Assembly (NCBI GenBank): GCA_019747815.1
Contig: JAIEQJ010000022.1
Span: forward strand, 1-64,000
Reading direction: 5' to 3'
DNA length: 64,000 bases
Source of the DNA: Hyphomonadaceae bacterium
Lineage (GTDB): Bacteria; Pseudomonadota; Alphaproteobacteria; Rhizobiales; Hyphomicrobiaceae
A program made the position numbers and the translations under genes. Below are positions 8,225 through 21,410 of the stretch, one piece after another. The notes under the pieces were generated by a model that was not told where the DNA came from, did no database searches, and saw only the letters and a list, made by a program, of their open reading frames with translations. How positions within the stretch are numbered: position 1 is the first letter of the stretch; each line of letters opens with the position of its first letter.

Positions 8225-8758
8225 CTACGGCATGCGGATCTGCGGCCATTCGAGGTCCCCGCCAAGTATGCGGACGCCGGGCTGAAGCTCAAGCGCGCGT
8301 GCGGTCTGTGTTATGTACGCGCAGATCTCGGCAACGTCCAAGCCCCCGGCTCCGCTCAAGGTTGCTAGTCGGGCCTCGACGGCTGCCGGCAGCAGCTCGT
8401 TCTGCTGCAAAGCACGGCCGTAGGTCGAATACCGGTCGTGCAGGGCTGCAACGGCATGCTTGACGTGGCGGGGCACGGCCAGGTCACCAACGGTCATCTC
8501 GCGCAGCGTATCATCAAGGTCCACGACAAAGACCTCCGTCAAGGCCTGTCCGAGCGCGGCCCCCTGGTCACCCTCCAGGGCCAGGCGGCGCAGGATGAGG
8601 ACCAAGTGCAAGGCGATGATCTCAAACCGCCCTTCCGGGGTATCGGGGACGCCCCAGCCCGCATACAGGCCCGGGCTCCGGGCCTGTGTCACAATCGAGC
8701 CATAAAGGGAGCGTGCTGTCCGGCGCCGATGCGCCCGTTGCCTTAGCCAAGCCAACAT
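8225..8758 (-). CDS. Ubiquinol-cytochrome c chaperone (CBP3/UQCC1 family)
   Basis: This is a 177-residue protein of the family that helps cytochrome b assembly in the bc1 complex. The opening LYGSIVTQARSPGLYAGWGVPDTPEGRFE is the family signature, followed by LHLVLILRRL and VFVVDLDDTLREMTVGDLAVPRHVK. The ATG at 8758 has GGAAGAC before it. It diverges from bamE across 142 bp and is followed closely by DUF177, the arrangement expected in Hyphomicrobiales. Confidence 0.93.
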   Translation of the reverse strand: MLAWLRQRAHRRRTARSLYGSIVTQARSPGLYAGWGVPDTPEGRFEIIALHLVLILRRLALEGDQGAALGQALTEVFVVDLDDTLREMTVGDLAVPRHVKHAVAALHDRYSTYGRALQQNELLPAAVEARLATLSGAGGLDVAEICAYITQTARALELQPGVRILGGDLEWPQIRMP

Positions 8759-8900
8759 CGTTGTCTTCCAATGCTAAGCTCAACCGGGCCGTGAGGGCCG
8801 AGGGTGGAGGTGGCCGGGTGCTGGATTGCAAATCGTCCGATGCTGCGATAGCCGGTGAACAAAGGACGGCTCCGGCCGATTCTCCGGGGGAGTCTTGAAT

Positions 8901-9413
8901 ATGCGCTTGTGGTCCGGCATGCGTCGCAGGGGGAATGGGAGCGTGACAGAACGCAGGCTTTCTGTGCCGGCGCGGCCGATCCGCGGGTTGTGCGCCGTGG
9001 CGTTGGCCGGCGCGATGCTGGCTGCCTGCTCAGAGACGGTAACAAGGCACGGCCACCATTTCCAGGACAGTGAGGTGCAACAGGTCTCATCCGGCATGAG
9101 CCAGGACCAGGTGAGGACCACGCTCGGTACGCCGACCACAACGGCGACCGTCGGCTCGGGCACGGCCTTCTACTACATTTCCAGCACCTCCGGGCAGACC
9201 TCTTTCTTCAAGCCGGTCGAAAAAGACCGCAAGGTTCTGGCGGTCTACTTCAATCCGCTTGGCTCCGTCGATCGCGTCGCCCAGTACGGACTGAAGGACG
9301 GCAAGGTGTTCGATTACGTGAAGCAGCAGACGGCGTCTGCACCGGCGCGAGACGAGGGCGTCCTGAAAGCGCTGTTCCGCAATCTCGGAACCAAGCAATT
9401 CGGCCTAGACTGA
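8901..9413 (+). CDS. bamE: Outer membrane assembly lipoprotein BamE (SmpA/OmlA family)
   Basis: This is a 170-residue lipoprotein of the outer membrane beta-barrel assembly (BAM) complex. The signal peptide ends in the lipobox LAGAMLAAC, so the mature protein starts at that cysteine. The conserved module SGMSQDQVRTTLGTPTT and the strands GTAFYYISS and VLAVYFNPLGSVDRVAQYGL follow. GGGGGAG stands 8 bases before the ATG at 8901; an in-frame TTG six bases earlier is less likely. It is convergent with hppA, with a shared hairpin terminator between them. Confidence 0.93.
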   Translation: MRLWSGMRRRGNGSVTERRLSVPARPIRGLCAVALAGAMLAACSETVTRHGHHFQDSEVQQVSSGMSQDQVRTTLGTPTTTATVGSGTAFYYISSTSGQTSFFKPVEKDRKVLAVYFNPLGSVDRVAQYGLKDGKVFDYVKQQTASAPARDEGVLKALFRNLGTKQFGLD

Positions 9414-9425
9414 TCCGGCCTTGAT

Positions 9426-9453
9426 TGATCCGGCCTTGAAAAAGGCCGGATCA
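9426..9453. terminator. Hairpin terminator between bamE and hppA
   Basis: A perfect 12-bp stem (TGATCCGGCCTT, 9426-9437, with AAGGCCGGATCA, 9442-9453) closes on a GAAA tetraloop. It lies between two convergent genes and could end both transcripts. There is no strong T-run. A third partial copy of GATCCGGCC lies at 9414-9420. Confidence 0.7.
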
Positions 9454-9471
9454 GAGCATTGCCGTGCTCGT

Positions 9472-11595
<2,124 letters not shown>

Positions 11596-11760
11596 GGTCG
11601 TCCCCTCATTTTGGCGGTGCCACGCCGCAAGCACAAATATGCGCCGGCTGGAATGCCCACCAGTCGCGCCTCAACCCGCACCCGAGTGCCGGATTCGCGG
11701 CCGGACCATGCCAAATGTCCGAAGTCGTTGCAACACGAGCGAGCATAACCGAATGCCGCA

Positions 11761-12780
11761 TCAGAAGTGGTCCCACCCGGTGCGTTCCGGCAGGGCCAAA
11801 GGCCCGCCGCTCGGGCCTGCAATGGAGAGCACCGGCGGTCCCGGCAGCATGCCGCCGATCTCGGTCACGGCGATTCCCGCGGCCTTTGCTGCGGCTGCGA
11901 ACAGGCGGGCCTTGTCCTGCGGAACCGTGGCCAGCACCTCGTAGTCGTCTCCAGCGGTCAGCAACTCTGCGAGGCGCTCCGGAGCCCGTGCCATGACCCT
12001 GCGGGCCGGGTTGGACAGGGGCACGTCGGCAGCGACCAGGCGGCTTGCAACGCCCGAAGCTCGTCCCATCCGCTCCAGGTCCTTGATAAGGCCATCCGAT
12101 ATGTCCATGGCCGCCGACGCGTATTGGCGCAGCGCCGCAGCCAGCCCCAGCCGCGGCTGGGGGCGCCGGTAGCGTTGGCGCAGATAGCTGGCCTCGGCGT
12201 CGGACAGCCCCCACGCCGTCTCCAGGGCCGCGGTCTTGGCGAGCTGCAGGCCGAGCCCCGCATCACCGATGGTGCCGGAGACGAACAGCGCGTCCCCGGC
12301 CTGGGCCGTTGTGCGCGGCACCATCCGGCCCCGTGGCACCGAGCCGATGGCGGTGATGGCAATCGTCAGCGGCCCCGGCCGGCGATCCGTGTCGCCGCCC
12401 ATGAGGTGGCAGCCAAACCAGGTCTGCGCCGCCTGCAGCCCTTCGACAAAGCCCGTCATCCAGCCGACGGTGGGCGCTGCGGGAAACGACACGGCCATCA
12501 GGTAGCCAAGCGGGGCCGCCCCCTTGGCGGCAAGGTCCGACACGTTGACGGCCAGCGCCTTCCAGGCGACGTCCTGCGGCGAATCGCCGGGCAGGAAGTG
12601 GATGCCCTCGGCGACCGGATCGGTCTTGAGCACAAGCTCGGTGTCTGGGGGCGGCGCCAGCAGCGCGCAGTCGTCCTTGAGGCCAAAGGCGCCGGGGCTG
12701 CCCTGCGTCAGCGGCGCCAGCAAGGCAATGATCGCCTCCTCGCCGGACACGACCGCATCTGGTGGAGCTCTTCTATCCAT
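11761..12780 (-). CDS. thiL: Thiamine-monophosphate kinase
   Basis: This 339-residue ATP-grasp-unrelated kinase of the PurM-like fold phosphorylates thiamine phosphate to thiamine diphosphate. Visible motifs are GLKDDCALL near the N-terminus, LKTDPVAEGIHF, ALAVNVSDLAAKGA, the GGDT of the Mg site, and AMDISDGLIKDLERM. It lies 63 bases downstream of nusB in the same direction. The nusB-thiL order with the riboflavin genes is common in proteobacteria. Confidence 0.95.
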   Translation of the reverse strand: MDRRAPPDAVVSGEEAIIALLAPLTQGSPGAFGLKDDCALLAPPPDTELVLKTDPVAEGIHFLPGDSPQDVAWKALAVNVSDLAAKGAAPLGYLMAVSFPAAPTVGWMTGFVEGLQAAQTWFGCHLMGGDTDRRPGPLTIAITAIGSVPRGRMVPRTTAQAGDALFVSGTIGDAGLGLQLAKTAALETAWGLSDAEASYLRQRYRRPQPRLGLAAALRQYASAAMDISDGLIKDLERMGRASGVASRLVAADVPLSNPARRVMARAPERLAELLTAGDDYEVLATVPQDKARLFAAAAKAAGIAVTEIGGMLPGPPVLSIAGPSGGPLALPERTGWDHF

Positions 12781-12843
12781 GGCTGTGGGGCCTCATCTGC
12801 CGGTCCGGCGCGACCCGAAATGTGTTGCGCTTGCCTGGCGCCG

Positions 12844-13335
12844 TCACGCGCGCTCGGGAAGCTCGCCCGGCCTCAGCTTGCGCGCCATCTGATCGAGGAC
12901 GCCGTTGACCACCCGGGGCTCCTCGCTTTCGAAGAAGGCGCGCGCGACGTCGATATACTCGCTGATGACAACGCGGGCGGGAATGTCCGACAGCTCCAGC
13001 AGCTCGAAGCCGCCGGCGCGGAGAATGGCGCGGAGAATGGCGTCCACGCGCACCAGCCTCCAGCCCGTGGCGAGCTGCTGATCGATCATGGGGTCCAGCT
13101 CGAGCTGACGCTTCACGACGCCGTTGAGCACCTGGGCAAAGTGCTCAGCATCGGCACCGGCAACAGCATCGTCGTCGGCGTCAGTGCATAGCCGATGCGT
13201 CTTGAACTCGTCGATCACCTCGTTGAGATCGGTCTCGGCCATGTCCATCTGGTACAGCGCCTGGACGGCGGCAAGCCGTGCCCGGCTGCGCGAGAGGCCG
13301 TTGTTGGCGCGGGCGGCGCGCGATGTCTTGCTCAT
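12844..13335 (-). CDS. nusB: Transcription antitermination factor NusB
   Basis: This is a 163-residue RNA-binding helical protein that joins NusE (S10) on boxA RNA in rRNA antitermination. The RSRARLAAVQALYQMDM opening and the later ILRAILRAGGFELL and VVISEYIDVARAFF match the family. The ATG at 13335 overlaps the ribH stop by four bases (ATGA), which decides the start over the upstream codon at 13383. It is coupled to riboflavin synthesis, as in many bacteria. Confidence 0.95.
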   Translation of the reverse strand: MSKTSRAARANNGLSRSRARLAAVQALYQMDMAETDLNEVIDEFKTHRLCTDADDDAVAGADAEHFAQVLNGVVKRQLELDPMIDQQLATGWRLVRVDAILRAILRAGGFELLELSDIPARVVISEYIDVARAFFESEEPRVVNGVLDQMARKLRPGELPERA

Positions 13336-13844
13336 ACCCTGTCCTTGGTGAAGGCGCGGGCATGCTCGATCAGCGCCAGGCACGCGCGCACGGCATCGGC
13401 GCCCTTGCCCTGCCGGCCGCCGCGTGCGCGCTCCAGTGCCTGGGCCTCGGTTTCCACCGTCAGGATCGCATTGCCGAGCGGAATGGCGTGGCGGGTGGCG
13501 ATGTCCATCAGCCAGTGATTGGTGTTGGTGCAGACCGTATCGTAGTGCGTGGTCGCGCCGCGGATGACGCAGCCCAGCGCGACGCAGCCGTCAAAGCCGG
13601 TCCTGTGCGAGCCGCGGGGAATGCGCCCGGCGGCCACCGCCTGCGCAAGGGCCAGCGGGATCTCCAGTGCGCCCGGCACGACCACGTGCTCGGCCGTGGC
13701 GCCGGCCGCATCCACCTCCGCCATCGCGCCGGCCAGCAGCTCGCCGGAGATGTGCGCATAGTACGGCGCATCGATGATGAGGATGCGCGCCCCCGCCCCC
13801 TGCCGGGGAGGGGCCTGCGATGCTTGCTGTCCCCGGCCAGCCAT
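13332..13844 (-). CDS. ribH: 6,7-dimethyl-8-ribityllumazine synthase
   Basis: This 170-residue enzyme joins the 3,4-dihydroxy-2-butanone 4-phosphate made by RibB to the aminouracil intermediate, giving the last precursor of riboflavin. The core VPGALEIPLALAQAV, the catalytic-loop sequence ALGCVIRGATTHYD and GNAILTVETEAQALERA are present. The N-terminus has a Gln/Ala-rich extension of about 19 residues before ILIIDAPYY. The start at 13844 lies 4 bases from the ribBA stop, and its own stop overlaps nusB. Confidence 0.95.
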   Translation of the reverse strand: MAGRGQQASQAPPRQGAGARILIIDAPYYAHISGELLAGAMAEVDAAGATAEHVVVPGALEIPLALAQAVAAGRIPRGSHRTGFDGCVALGCVIRGATTHYDTVCTNTNHWLMDIATRHAIPLGNAILTVETEAQALERARGGRQGKGADAVRACLALIEHARAFTKDRV

Positions 13845-13848
13845 CGCC

Positions 13849-15003
13849 CTATCCGATCTTGCGCTGGCCGACGATGCGCAGCCCGAACGCCTCCAGGCCC
13901 ACATAGCGCGAGGGCGGCGCATTCGACAGCAGCACCATGTCGCTGACGCCCAGGTCGCGCAGGATCTGCGAGCCGATGCCGATCTCGACCTGGCGACGCT
14001 CGTTGTCGGCCTTGCGCGGACGCTTGCGTTCTGCACTTTGCGCCAGCCACTCCGACACGGACTTGGGGCGCAAGTCGCGGATCAGGACGATGACGCCCCG
14101 CCCCTCCTGGGCGATGGCGCGCATCGACTTCTCGATCAGAGACCCCTTGGCGCCTTCGCCGCCCATCGCCAGCAGATCCGCAAGCGCGTTCACCGCATGC
14201 ACGCGCACCAGGACCGGACCGGGGGCCTCAAGATCACCCATCACCAAGGCTAGGTGCTCGACCGGCTCGACCGTCGTCTCGTACACATGCAGATCGAACC
14301 GACCGCCGAAGGCGCTGTCGAGGGTCGATTTGGCAACGCGGCGCACGATGCGGTCGTGCTTGAGCCGGTAGCCGATCAGATCCTCGATGGTGCCGATCTT
14401 GAGCGCGTGCCGCTGGGCGAAGGCGACGAGATCGGGCATGCGCGCCATGGTGCCGTCGTCGTTCATGATCTCGCAGATCACGCCGGCGGGGTAGAGGCCG
14501 GCCAGCCGCGCCAGATCGACGCTCGCCTCCGTGTGTCCGGCGCGGACCAGCACGCCGCCCTCGCGCGCGATCAGCGGGAACACGTGGCCGGGCGAGACGA
14601 TGTCGCTGAAGTCCTTGGTCGGGTCGATGGCGGTGGCGATGGTGCGCGCCCGGTCGTGGGCGGAAATCCCCGTCGCCACGCCCTCGCGCGCCTCGATCGA
14701 GACGGTAAAGGCGGTGCGCTTGCGCGCCTCGTTCTGACGGGCCATGTACTCCAGCCGCAACTGGTCGGCACGCTGGCGCGTCAGCGACAGGCAGATGAGG
14801 CCGCGCCCGTGCTTGGCCATGAAATTGATGGCGTCGGGGGTCGCCATCTGCGCCGGCACCACAAGGTCACCCTCATTCTCGCGATCCTCAGCGTCGACCA
14901 GGATGATCATGCGCCCGTTGCGCAGGTCCTCCAGAATCTCGTCGATCGGGGAAAGAAAGCCCTTCCCCTCGGCATAGGCCACCCGCTGCAGGTTCGTGTT
15001 CAC
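13849..15003 (-). CDS. ribB: RibB with degenerate GTP cyclohydrolase II domain (RibBX type)
   Basis: This is a 384-residue two-domain protein. The N-terminal 200 residues are an intact 3,4-dihydroxy-2-butanone 4-phosphate synthase, with [12 protein letters not shown] and [17 protein letters not shown]. The C-terminal half has the length of RibA but not its chemistry. Where RibA keeps its zinc cysteines (the SLRCDCG region), this protein reads [17 protein letters not shown], with no cysteine at all. It therefore should not hydrolyse GTP. Such RibBX proteins are known from Hyphomicrobiales, so RibA must be encoded elsewhere. It starts with GTG and overlaps the ribE stop. Confidence 0.92.
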   Translation of the reverse strand: MNTNLQRVAYAEGKGFLSPIDEILEDLRNGRMIILVDAEDRENEGDLVVPAQMATPDAINFMAKHGRGLICLSLTRQRADQLRLEYMARQNEARKRTAFTVSIEAREGVATGISAHDRARTIATAIDPTKDFSDIVSPGHVFPLIAREGGVLVRAGHTEASVDLARLAGLYPAGVICEIMNDDGTMARMPDLVAFAQRHALKIGTIEDLIGYRLKHDRIVRRVAKSTLDSAFGGRFDLHVYETTVEPVEHLALVMGDLEAPGPVLVRVHAVNALADLLAMGGEGAKGSLIEKSMRAIAQEGRGVIVLIRDLRPKSVSEWLAQSAERKRPRKADNERRQVEIGIGSQILRDLGVSDMVLLSNAPPSRYVGLEAFGLRIVGQRKIG

Positions 15004-15593
15004 CGCCGCAACTCCAGCTGGCGCGCCACGTAGCGCGCAAGGATATCCACTTCGAGGTTGACCCTGTCGCCGGGCTTTTTGGCTGCCAGGGTCGTGTGGG
15101 TCAAGGTGTGAGGCACAATATTGATTCCAAATAAAGTTTCCTTCACTTCGTTGACCGTCAGCGAGATGCCGTCAAGGGTGATCGAGCCCTTGGGCGCAAT
15201 GTAGGGGGCAAGCTCGGCGGGGACCTCGACCGTGCAGCGGCGAGACGGGCCGTCGGGCCTGATGTCGACGACCCGGCCCACACCGTCCACATGCCCGGCC
15301 ACGATATGGCCGCCCAGCTCATCGCCCGCCTTCAGGGCGCGCTCCAGGTTGATGCGCCGGCCCGGCCGCCAGTCATCGAGCGTGGTCCTGGCGAGCGTCT
15401 CATTGGAGACGTCGACGGCAAAGGTGCTGCCGGCACCGGACGGGTCGACACGGGTGGCCGTCAGACAGGCGCCGTCACAGGCAATCGAGGCGCCGATGGC
15501 GATGCCGTCTGCCGCATAGCCGCAGCGGATGACAAACCGCCCGCCCTCCCGCGCGGCCACCTCGCCGACGTCCGTGATGATGCCTGTGAACAT
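15000..15593 (-). CDS. ribE: Riboflavin synthase alpha chain
   Basis: This 197-residue enzyme dismutates two lumazine molecules to riboflavin. It has two repeated beta-barrel halves. The first begins MFTGIITDVGEV and has IACDGACLTAT. The second begins at ELGGHIVAGHVDGVGRV and has ITLDGISLTVNEV. The ATG at 15593 is clear from the MFTGI start. It is the first gene of ribE-ribBA-ribH-nusB-thiL on this strand. The 181-bp region before it, shared with the divergent deacetylase gene, shows no FMN riboswitch. Confidence 0.95.
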   Translation of the reverse strand: MFTGIITDVGEVAAREGGRFVIRCGYAADGIAIGASIACDGACLTATRVDPSGAGSTFAVDVSNETLARTTLDDWRPGRRINLERALKAGDELGGHIVAGHVDGVGRVVDIRPDGPSRRCTVEVPAELAPYIAPKGSITLDGISLTVNEVKETLFGINIVPHTLTHTTLAAKKPGDRVNLEVDILARYVARQLELRR

Positions 15594-15774
15594 GACGGAC
15601 AGGATACCACGCCGGGTTGCCCCGCCGGAAGTCGCCGGGCGCTCACCTGCCATCCGCCGCAGCCCATCGAGCCCCGTCGATGGCAGCCAACAAAATCCTT
15701 GCACCGAGGGCGCCGCCGCCCACACATGGCGGGTGGACACGCCGGACCCATCTGCCGGATCCACGGGACGAGCC

Positions 15775-16827
15775 ATGAAGCTGTTCTTCACCGCGACGCA
15801 GCTCGCGCATAGCCCCAAGCAGTACATGGTGCACGGCCGCATCGTCGATCCGTTCGAGACCCCCGATCGCGCAACGACGCTGATCGCCGCGCTGGAGAGC
15901 GTGGGGCTGGAGCGTGCCGAGCCCGGGGACCATGGCCGTGCGCCGATCCTGAAGGTGCACGCCGGGCACTACATTGCTTTCCTCGAGGAAGCCTACGCGC
16001 GGTTCATGGAGCTGCCCAACCACGGGCCCGAGGTGCTGCCCAACGTGCATCCCTACCGCGGGGCCTCGCTCGCCTACGCCGACCGCGGCCCACCGCGCGT
16101 CACCGGCATCATCGGGCGTGCGGGCTGGTATATGGGCGATATGTCGTGCGCGACCATGGAGGGCACCTTTCCTGCCGCGTATGCCTCGGCCCAGACGGCC
16201 ATTGCGGGAGCCAGGGATGTTCTTGCGGGCGCCGCGGCGGCCTTCTCGCTGTGCCGCCCGCCGGGGCATCATGCCTATGCCGACCGCTGCTCGGGCTTCT
16301 GCTACCTCAACAACGCCGCCGTTGCGGCCGAGGTGCTGGCGCCAAAGTTCCCGCGCATCGCCATCATCGACTTCGACACCCATCACGGCGACGGCACCCA
16401 GGCGATCTTCTACGCCCGCGGCGACGTGTTCTACGGCTCCGTGCACACCGACCCGTCGGCCTACTATCCCCACTTTGCCGGCTATGCCGACGAGACGGGC
16501 ACGGGAGCGGGCGAAGGCGCGAATATGAACCTGCCGCTGCCGTTCGGGGCGGACGACGCGGCGTTCATGGCCGCCAACGTCAGGCTGTGCGAGAGAGCCC
16601 GGTCGTTCGGGGCAGATGCGCTCATCCTCTCCGCCGGCTGGGATGCGCACCGCGATGATCCGCTATCGAAGCTGGCGGTGACCACCGATGCCTACGCCCG
16701 CATCGGCGAGCTCTACGGCCGGCTCGGGCTGCCGACGCTGATCGTCCAGGAAGGCGGCTACTCGCTGCCGGCGGTGGCCGCCGCCTCGCACGCCTTCACC
16801 CGCGCGTTCCGCAACGCGCACGGCTAA
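15775..16827 (+). CDS. Histone deacetylase family / acetylpolyamine amidohydrolase
   Basis: This is a 350-residue zinc amidohydrolase of the arginase/deacetylase fold. The His pair CRPPGHHA (His165-His166), the zinc ligands in DFDTHHGDGTQ (Asp201 and His203), the later AGWDAHRDDP and the C-terminal QEGGY are all intact. The insertion ADRCSGFCYLNN and an N-terminus MKLFFTATQLAHSP are typical of acetylpolyamine amidohydrolases, which remove acetyl groups from acetylputrescine or acetylcadaverine. A substrate other than a polyamine is possible. It diverges from ribE, with no evident operon partner. Confidence 0.9.
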   Translation: MKLFFTATQLAHSPKQYMVHGRIVDPFETPDRATTLIAALESVGLERAEPGDHGRAPILKVHAGHYIAFLEEAYARFMELPNHGPEVLPNVHPYRGASLAYADRGPPRVTGIIGRAGWYMGDMSCATMEGTFPAAYASAQTAIAGARDVLAGAAAAFSLCRPPGHHAYADRCSGFCYLNNAAVAAEVLAPKFPRIAIIDFDTHHGDGTQAIFYARGDVFYGSVHTDPSAYYPHFAGYADETGTGAGEGANMNLPLPFGADDAAFMAANVRLCERARSFGADALILSAGWDAHRDDPLSKLAVTTDAYARIGELYGRLGLPTLIVQEGGYSLPAVAAASHAFTRAFRNAHG

Positions 16828-16828
16828 A

Positions 16829-17023
16829 GTCCTTCCGGTTGAGGCTGCCTCGCGGACGGTTTCGCCGACCCCGTGGTGAGCCCTGAGCCTGCCGAAGGGT
16901 CGAACCACGAACGTTGGTGGGCGCAGCCCGTCCTTCGACGAGCTCAGGACGAGGGTGGAGGATGCGGCTCAGGACGAGGGCGAGCCCGCGGCTTGGTCGT
17001 TCCACCGAGGACGGAAGGGCTCC
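16829..17023 (+). repeat. Dispersed intergenic repeat, copy 1
   Basis: This block of about 195 bp recurs, inverted and about 85 percent identical by eye, at 22339-22509. It contains two palindromic cores, GCCCTGAGCCTGCCGAAGGG and CGTCCTTCGACGAGCTCAGG. This copy also repeats its CTCAGGACGAGGG segment, which makes it about 25 bp longer. It fills the gap between the deacetylase and alkB. Confidence 0.85.
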
Positions 17024-17062
17024 AGCCAGTCGCGCCGGCGCAAGGGGCAAGAGGCGCACCGC

Positions 17063-17665
17063 CTACGGCAGCCTCACCCGCCGCAGCGTGAGATTGAAGC
17101 GGCCGCCTTCCGGCAGAAGGTCGCAGGTGCCGGCGTGAATGCGGTCGATGCCGTGATAGGCAAGACGGGCCGCGCCGCCCAGAACGAACACATCGCCGGA
17201 CTTGAGGACGAGCCGCTGCTTGGGGTCGCTGCGCCGCAAGCCGCCCACGTGGAACATCGCATCATCGCCCAGCGAGATGGAAACGACCGGCGCCGCCTTG
17301 TCGGCCTCGTCCTCGTCCCGATGGGAGCCCATTTTGGCTGTCGGGGCATAGTAGTTGACGAGACAAGCCTCGGGATGGGCGGCATAGCCGGCAACATCGT
17401 CCCATAACCTGACCAGCGCACTCGGCATTGGCGGCCAGGGCCGCCCCGTAACCGGGTGCGTCGCCTGATAGCGGTAGCCGCCCACCGCATCGGACACCCA
17501 GCCGAGCGTGCCGCAGTTGGTCATGCGGACGGAAAAGGGCCTGCCGGTGCGGGGCATGGCAGGCGGAAACAGAGGAGCGCCGGCAATGATCGTCCTGATA
17601 TCGGACACCAGCGCGGCCTGCTGATCGGCGCTCAAGAAGCCGGCCAAATGCCGCCAGTTGGACAT
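17063..17665 (-). CDS. alkB: AlkB family Fe(II)/2-oxoglutarate DNA dealkylase
   Basis: This is a 200-residue dioxygenase that oxidatively removes methyl groups from N1-methyladenine and N3-methylcytosine. The iron ligands are in GSHRDEDE and YHGIDRI. The 2-oxoglutarate arginines are in RFNLTLRRV near the end. MTNCGTLGWVSD and CLVNYYAPTAKMG are typical of the family. The ATG at 17665 gives the family length; a TTG 13 codons upstream is possible, and neither has a strong ribosome binding site. It is divergent from dnaK, so both are possibly stress-linked. Confidence 0.93.
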   Translation of the reverse strand: MSNWRHLAGFLSADQQAALVSDIRTIIAGAPLFPPAMPRTGRPFSVRMTNCGTLGWVSDAVGGYRYQATHPVTGRPWPPMPSALVRLWDDVAGYAAHPEACLVNYYAPTAKMGSHRDEDEADKAAPVVSISLGDDAMFHVGGLRRSDPKQRLVLKSGDVFVLGGAARLAYHGIDRIHAGTCDLLPEGGRFNLTLRRVRLP

Positions 17666-17743
17666 GCAGCAAACTCTTTGCGGCTGTTGCGCCGTGATCA
17701 ACAACTTCCGTCAGAATTGCGTCCTAGACTTGGATTCGGCCGG

Positions 17744-17772
17744 TTGCAGCCCTCCGGACCCCCTACTATATA
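17744..17772 (+). promoter_or_regulatory. Candidate dnaK promoter
   Basis: TTGCAG (17744-17749) and TATATA (17767-17772) are spaced 17 bp apart, about 128 bases before the dnaK ATG. The same stretch can be read as a heat-shock sigma-32-type site: GTTG, 18 bp, then ACTATATAAC, compared with the alphaproteobacterial CTTG/CYTATNT form. Both readings are from the sequence; which sigma factor acts is not decided. Confidence 0.45.
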
Positions 17773-17899
17773 ACGCCAGACAACCACAGCAGCTCTAGGG
17801 GACCGTTTCCCGAGCAGGTCATGGGGGCCTTCGAGGGAACGCCGGGCGCCGATTCAATTGGGTCCGGACGGTCTGCCGCAAGAGAGAGGATACAAACGC

Positions 17900-19843
<1,944 letters not shown>

Positions 19844-19998
19844 GCATATTCCTAGGGGGAAGGTGCTCGATCATGCAGGCCCTCGACCAACCGGCAGAGG
19901 CTTCCAATATTCTGCTGAGCCGGTAGGCGAGGGCCGCATCATGTCCGCGGGCAACACGCGGCCACCCCGCGGCAGGACTTAAGACTGGACCTAGGCTC

Positions 19999-21129
19999 AT
20001 GGCCAAGCGCTGCTATTACGAAGTCCTGGGGCTCACCAGGGGGGTGAACGAGCAGGCGATCAAGTCGGCCTTCCGCCGGCTCGCTAAGGACTGCCATCCC
20101 GACGCCAACGGCGGCGACAAGACCGCCGAGCACAAGTTCAAGGAGCTGAACGAGGCCTACGAGGTTCTCAAGGACCCGCAGAAGCGCGCCGCCTACGACC
20201 ATATGGGCCATGCCGCGTTCGAGGGCGGCGGCCGCGGTCACGGCTTCGGGCCTGATTTCGCCTCGTCCATGTCGGACATCTTCGATGATCTGTTCGGCGA
20301 GTTCATGGGGGGGCGGCGCGGGCGTCAGCGCTCGGGGCGCGAGCGCGGTGCCGATCTGCGCTACAACATGGACATCACCCTGCCGGAGGCCTATGCGGGC
20401 AAGACGGCGCAGATCCGCGTGCCCACCAGCGTGACCTGCACGACGTGCACAGGCACCGGCGCCAAGGGCGGCACGCGGCCCAGCGCATGTCCGACCTGCG
20501 GCGGCCACGGCAAGGTGCGCGCAACGCAGGGATTCTTCACCATCGAGCGCACCTGCCCGGGATGCCAGGGCCGCGGCGAGATCATCAACGACCCCTGCGA
20601 GCCCTGCCATGGCGCCGGCCGGGTGATGAAGGAGCGCACGCTGTCGGTGAACATTCCCGCCGGCGTGGAGGACGGCACCAAGATCAGGCTCGCCGGCGAA
20701 GGCGAGGCCGGCCTGCGCGGCGGCCCGGCCGGCGATCTCTACATCTTCCTGTCGATCAAGCCGCACGAGTTCTTCCAGCGCGACGGCGCCGACATCTTCT
20801 GCCGCGTGCCGATCTCGATGACGACGGCGGCGCTGGGCGGGCAGCTCGACGTGCCGACCATTGATGGGGAGATGACGCGCGTGAAGGTGCCGGAAGGCAC
20901 CGAAAGCGGCAAGCAGTTCCGCCTCAAGGGCAAGGGCATGCCGGTGCTCCGCTCCAAGGTCACGGGCGACATGTACATCCAGGTCGAGGTGGAGACGCCC
21001 AAGAACCTCACACGCAAGCAGCGCGAACTGCTGGAATCCTTCGAGCGCGAGAGCAACGGCGAGACCTCGCCCCAGTCCGCGGGCTTCTTCACGAGGGTGA
21101 AGGAGTTCTTCGAGGGCAAGGCACCCTGA
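19999..21129 (+). CDS. dnaJ: Molecular chaperone DnaJ (Hsp40)
   Basis: This is a 376-residue type I J-protein. The J domain (residues 1-70) holds the HPD tripeptide near 33-35. A Gly/Phe-rich linker, then four zinc repeats of CxxCxGxG form follow: [24 protein letters not shown] and CEPCHGAG. The C-terminal substrate-binding domains are complete. It stimulates DnaK ATPase and delivers clients. It directly follows dnaK on the same strand, and the downstream 280 bp holds no gene. Confidence 0.98.
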   Translation: MAKRCYYEVLGLTRGVNEQAIKSAFRRLAKDCHPDANGGDKTAEHKFKELNEAYEVLKDPQKRAAYDHMGHAAFEGGGRGHGFGPDFASSMSDIFDDLFGEFMGGRRGRQRSGRERGADLRYNMDITLPEAYAGKTAQIRVPTSVTCTTCTGTGAKGGTRPSACPTCGGHGKVRATQGFFTIERTCPGCQGRGEIINDPCEPCHGAGRVMKERTLSVNIPAGVEDGTKIRLAGEGEAGLRGGPAGDLYIFLSIKPHEFFQRDGADIFCRVPISMTTAALGGQLDVPTIDGEMTRVKVPEGTESGKQFRLKGKGMPVLRSKVTGDMYIQVEVETPKNLTRKQRELLESFERESNGETSPQSAGFFTRVKEFFEGKAP

Positions 21130-21358
21130 CCGGCGTCTTATCCAGCGTCTTATGACGGCGCCGGCTGCGTCGCGCCGCGAGGCTTTTTGGCGAGCCGTCT
21201 GCGGCGGCCCGGGCCGGCGCCTGCTCTATCAACAGCCTCAATCTTTCGCCGCGACAGCCGCCGCAATTTCGGGCGTCGTGATGGCCGCGATGGCGGCCCG
21301 GTCGCCTGGGTGGGGCGGGATATCGGGTCGTGAGCGCGGGCGGCGTTGCCCGCCCAGG

Positions 21359-21406
21359 TCTTGAGAGCGGCAAATCTTGAGAGCGGCAAATCTTGCGAGG
21401 GGCAAA
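21359..21406 (+). repeat. Three tandem 16-bp repeats
   Basis: TCTTGAGAGCGGCAAA occurs twice exactly (21359-21374 and 21375-21390), followed by a third copy with three or fewer changes (TCTTGCGAGGGGCAAA, 21391-21406). The array ends four bases before the ATG at 21411, so it occupies the promoter-proximal or leader position of the secreted-protein gene. Confidence 0.85.
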
Positions 21407-21410
21407 TCGT

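Noticed and set aside
11761-12780. TPP riboswitch regulating thiL
   Set aside because: thiL is the distal gene of the riboflavin-nusB unit, and the 63-bp gap before it is too short and lacks the conserved TPP-binding sequences.
15594-15774. FMN riboswitch ahead of ribE
   Set aside because: None of the conserved RFN stem sequences are present between ribE and the divergent deacetylase gene.
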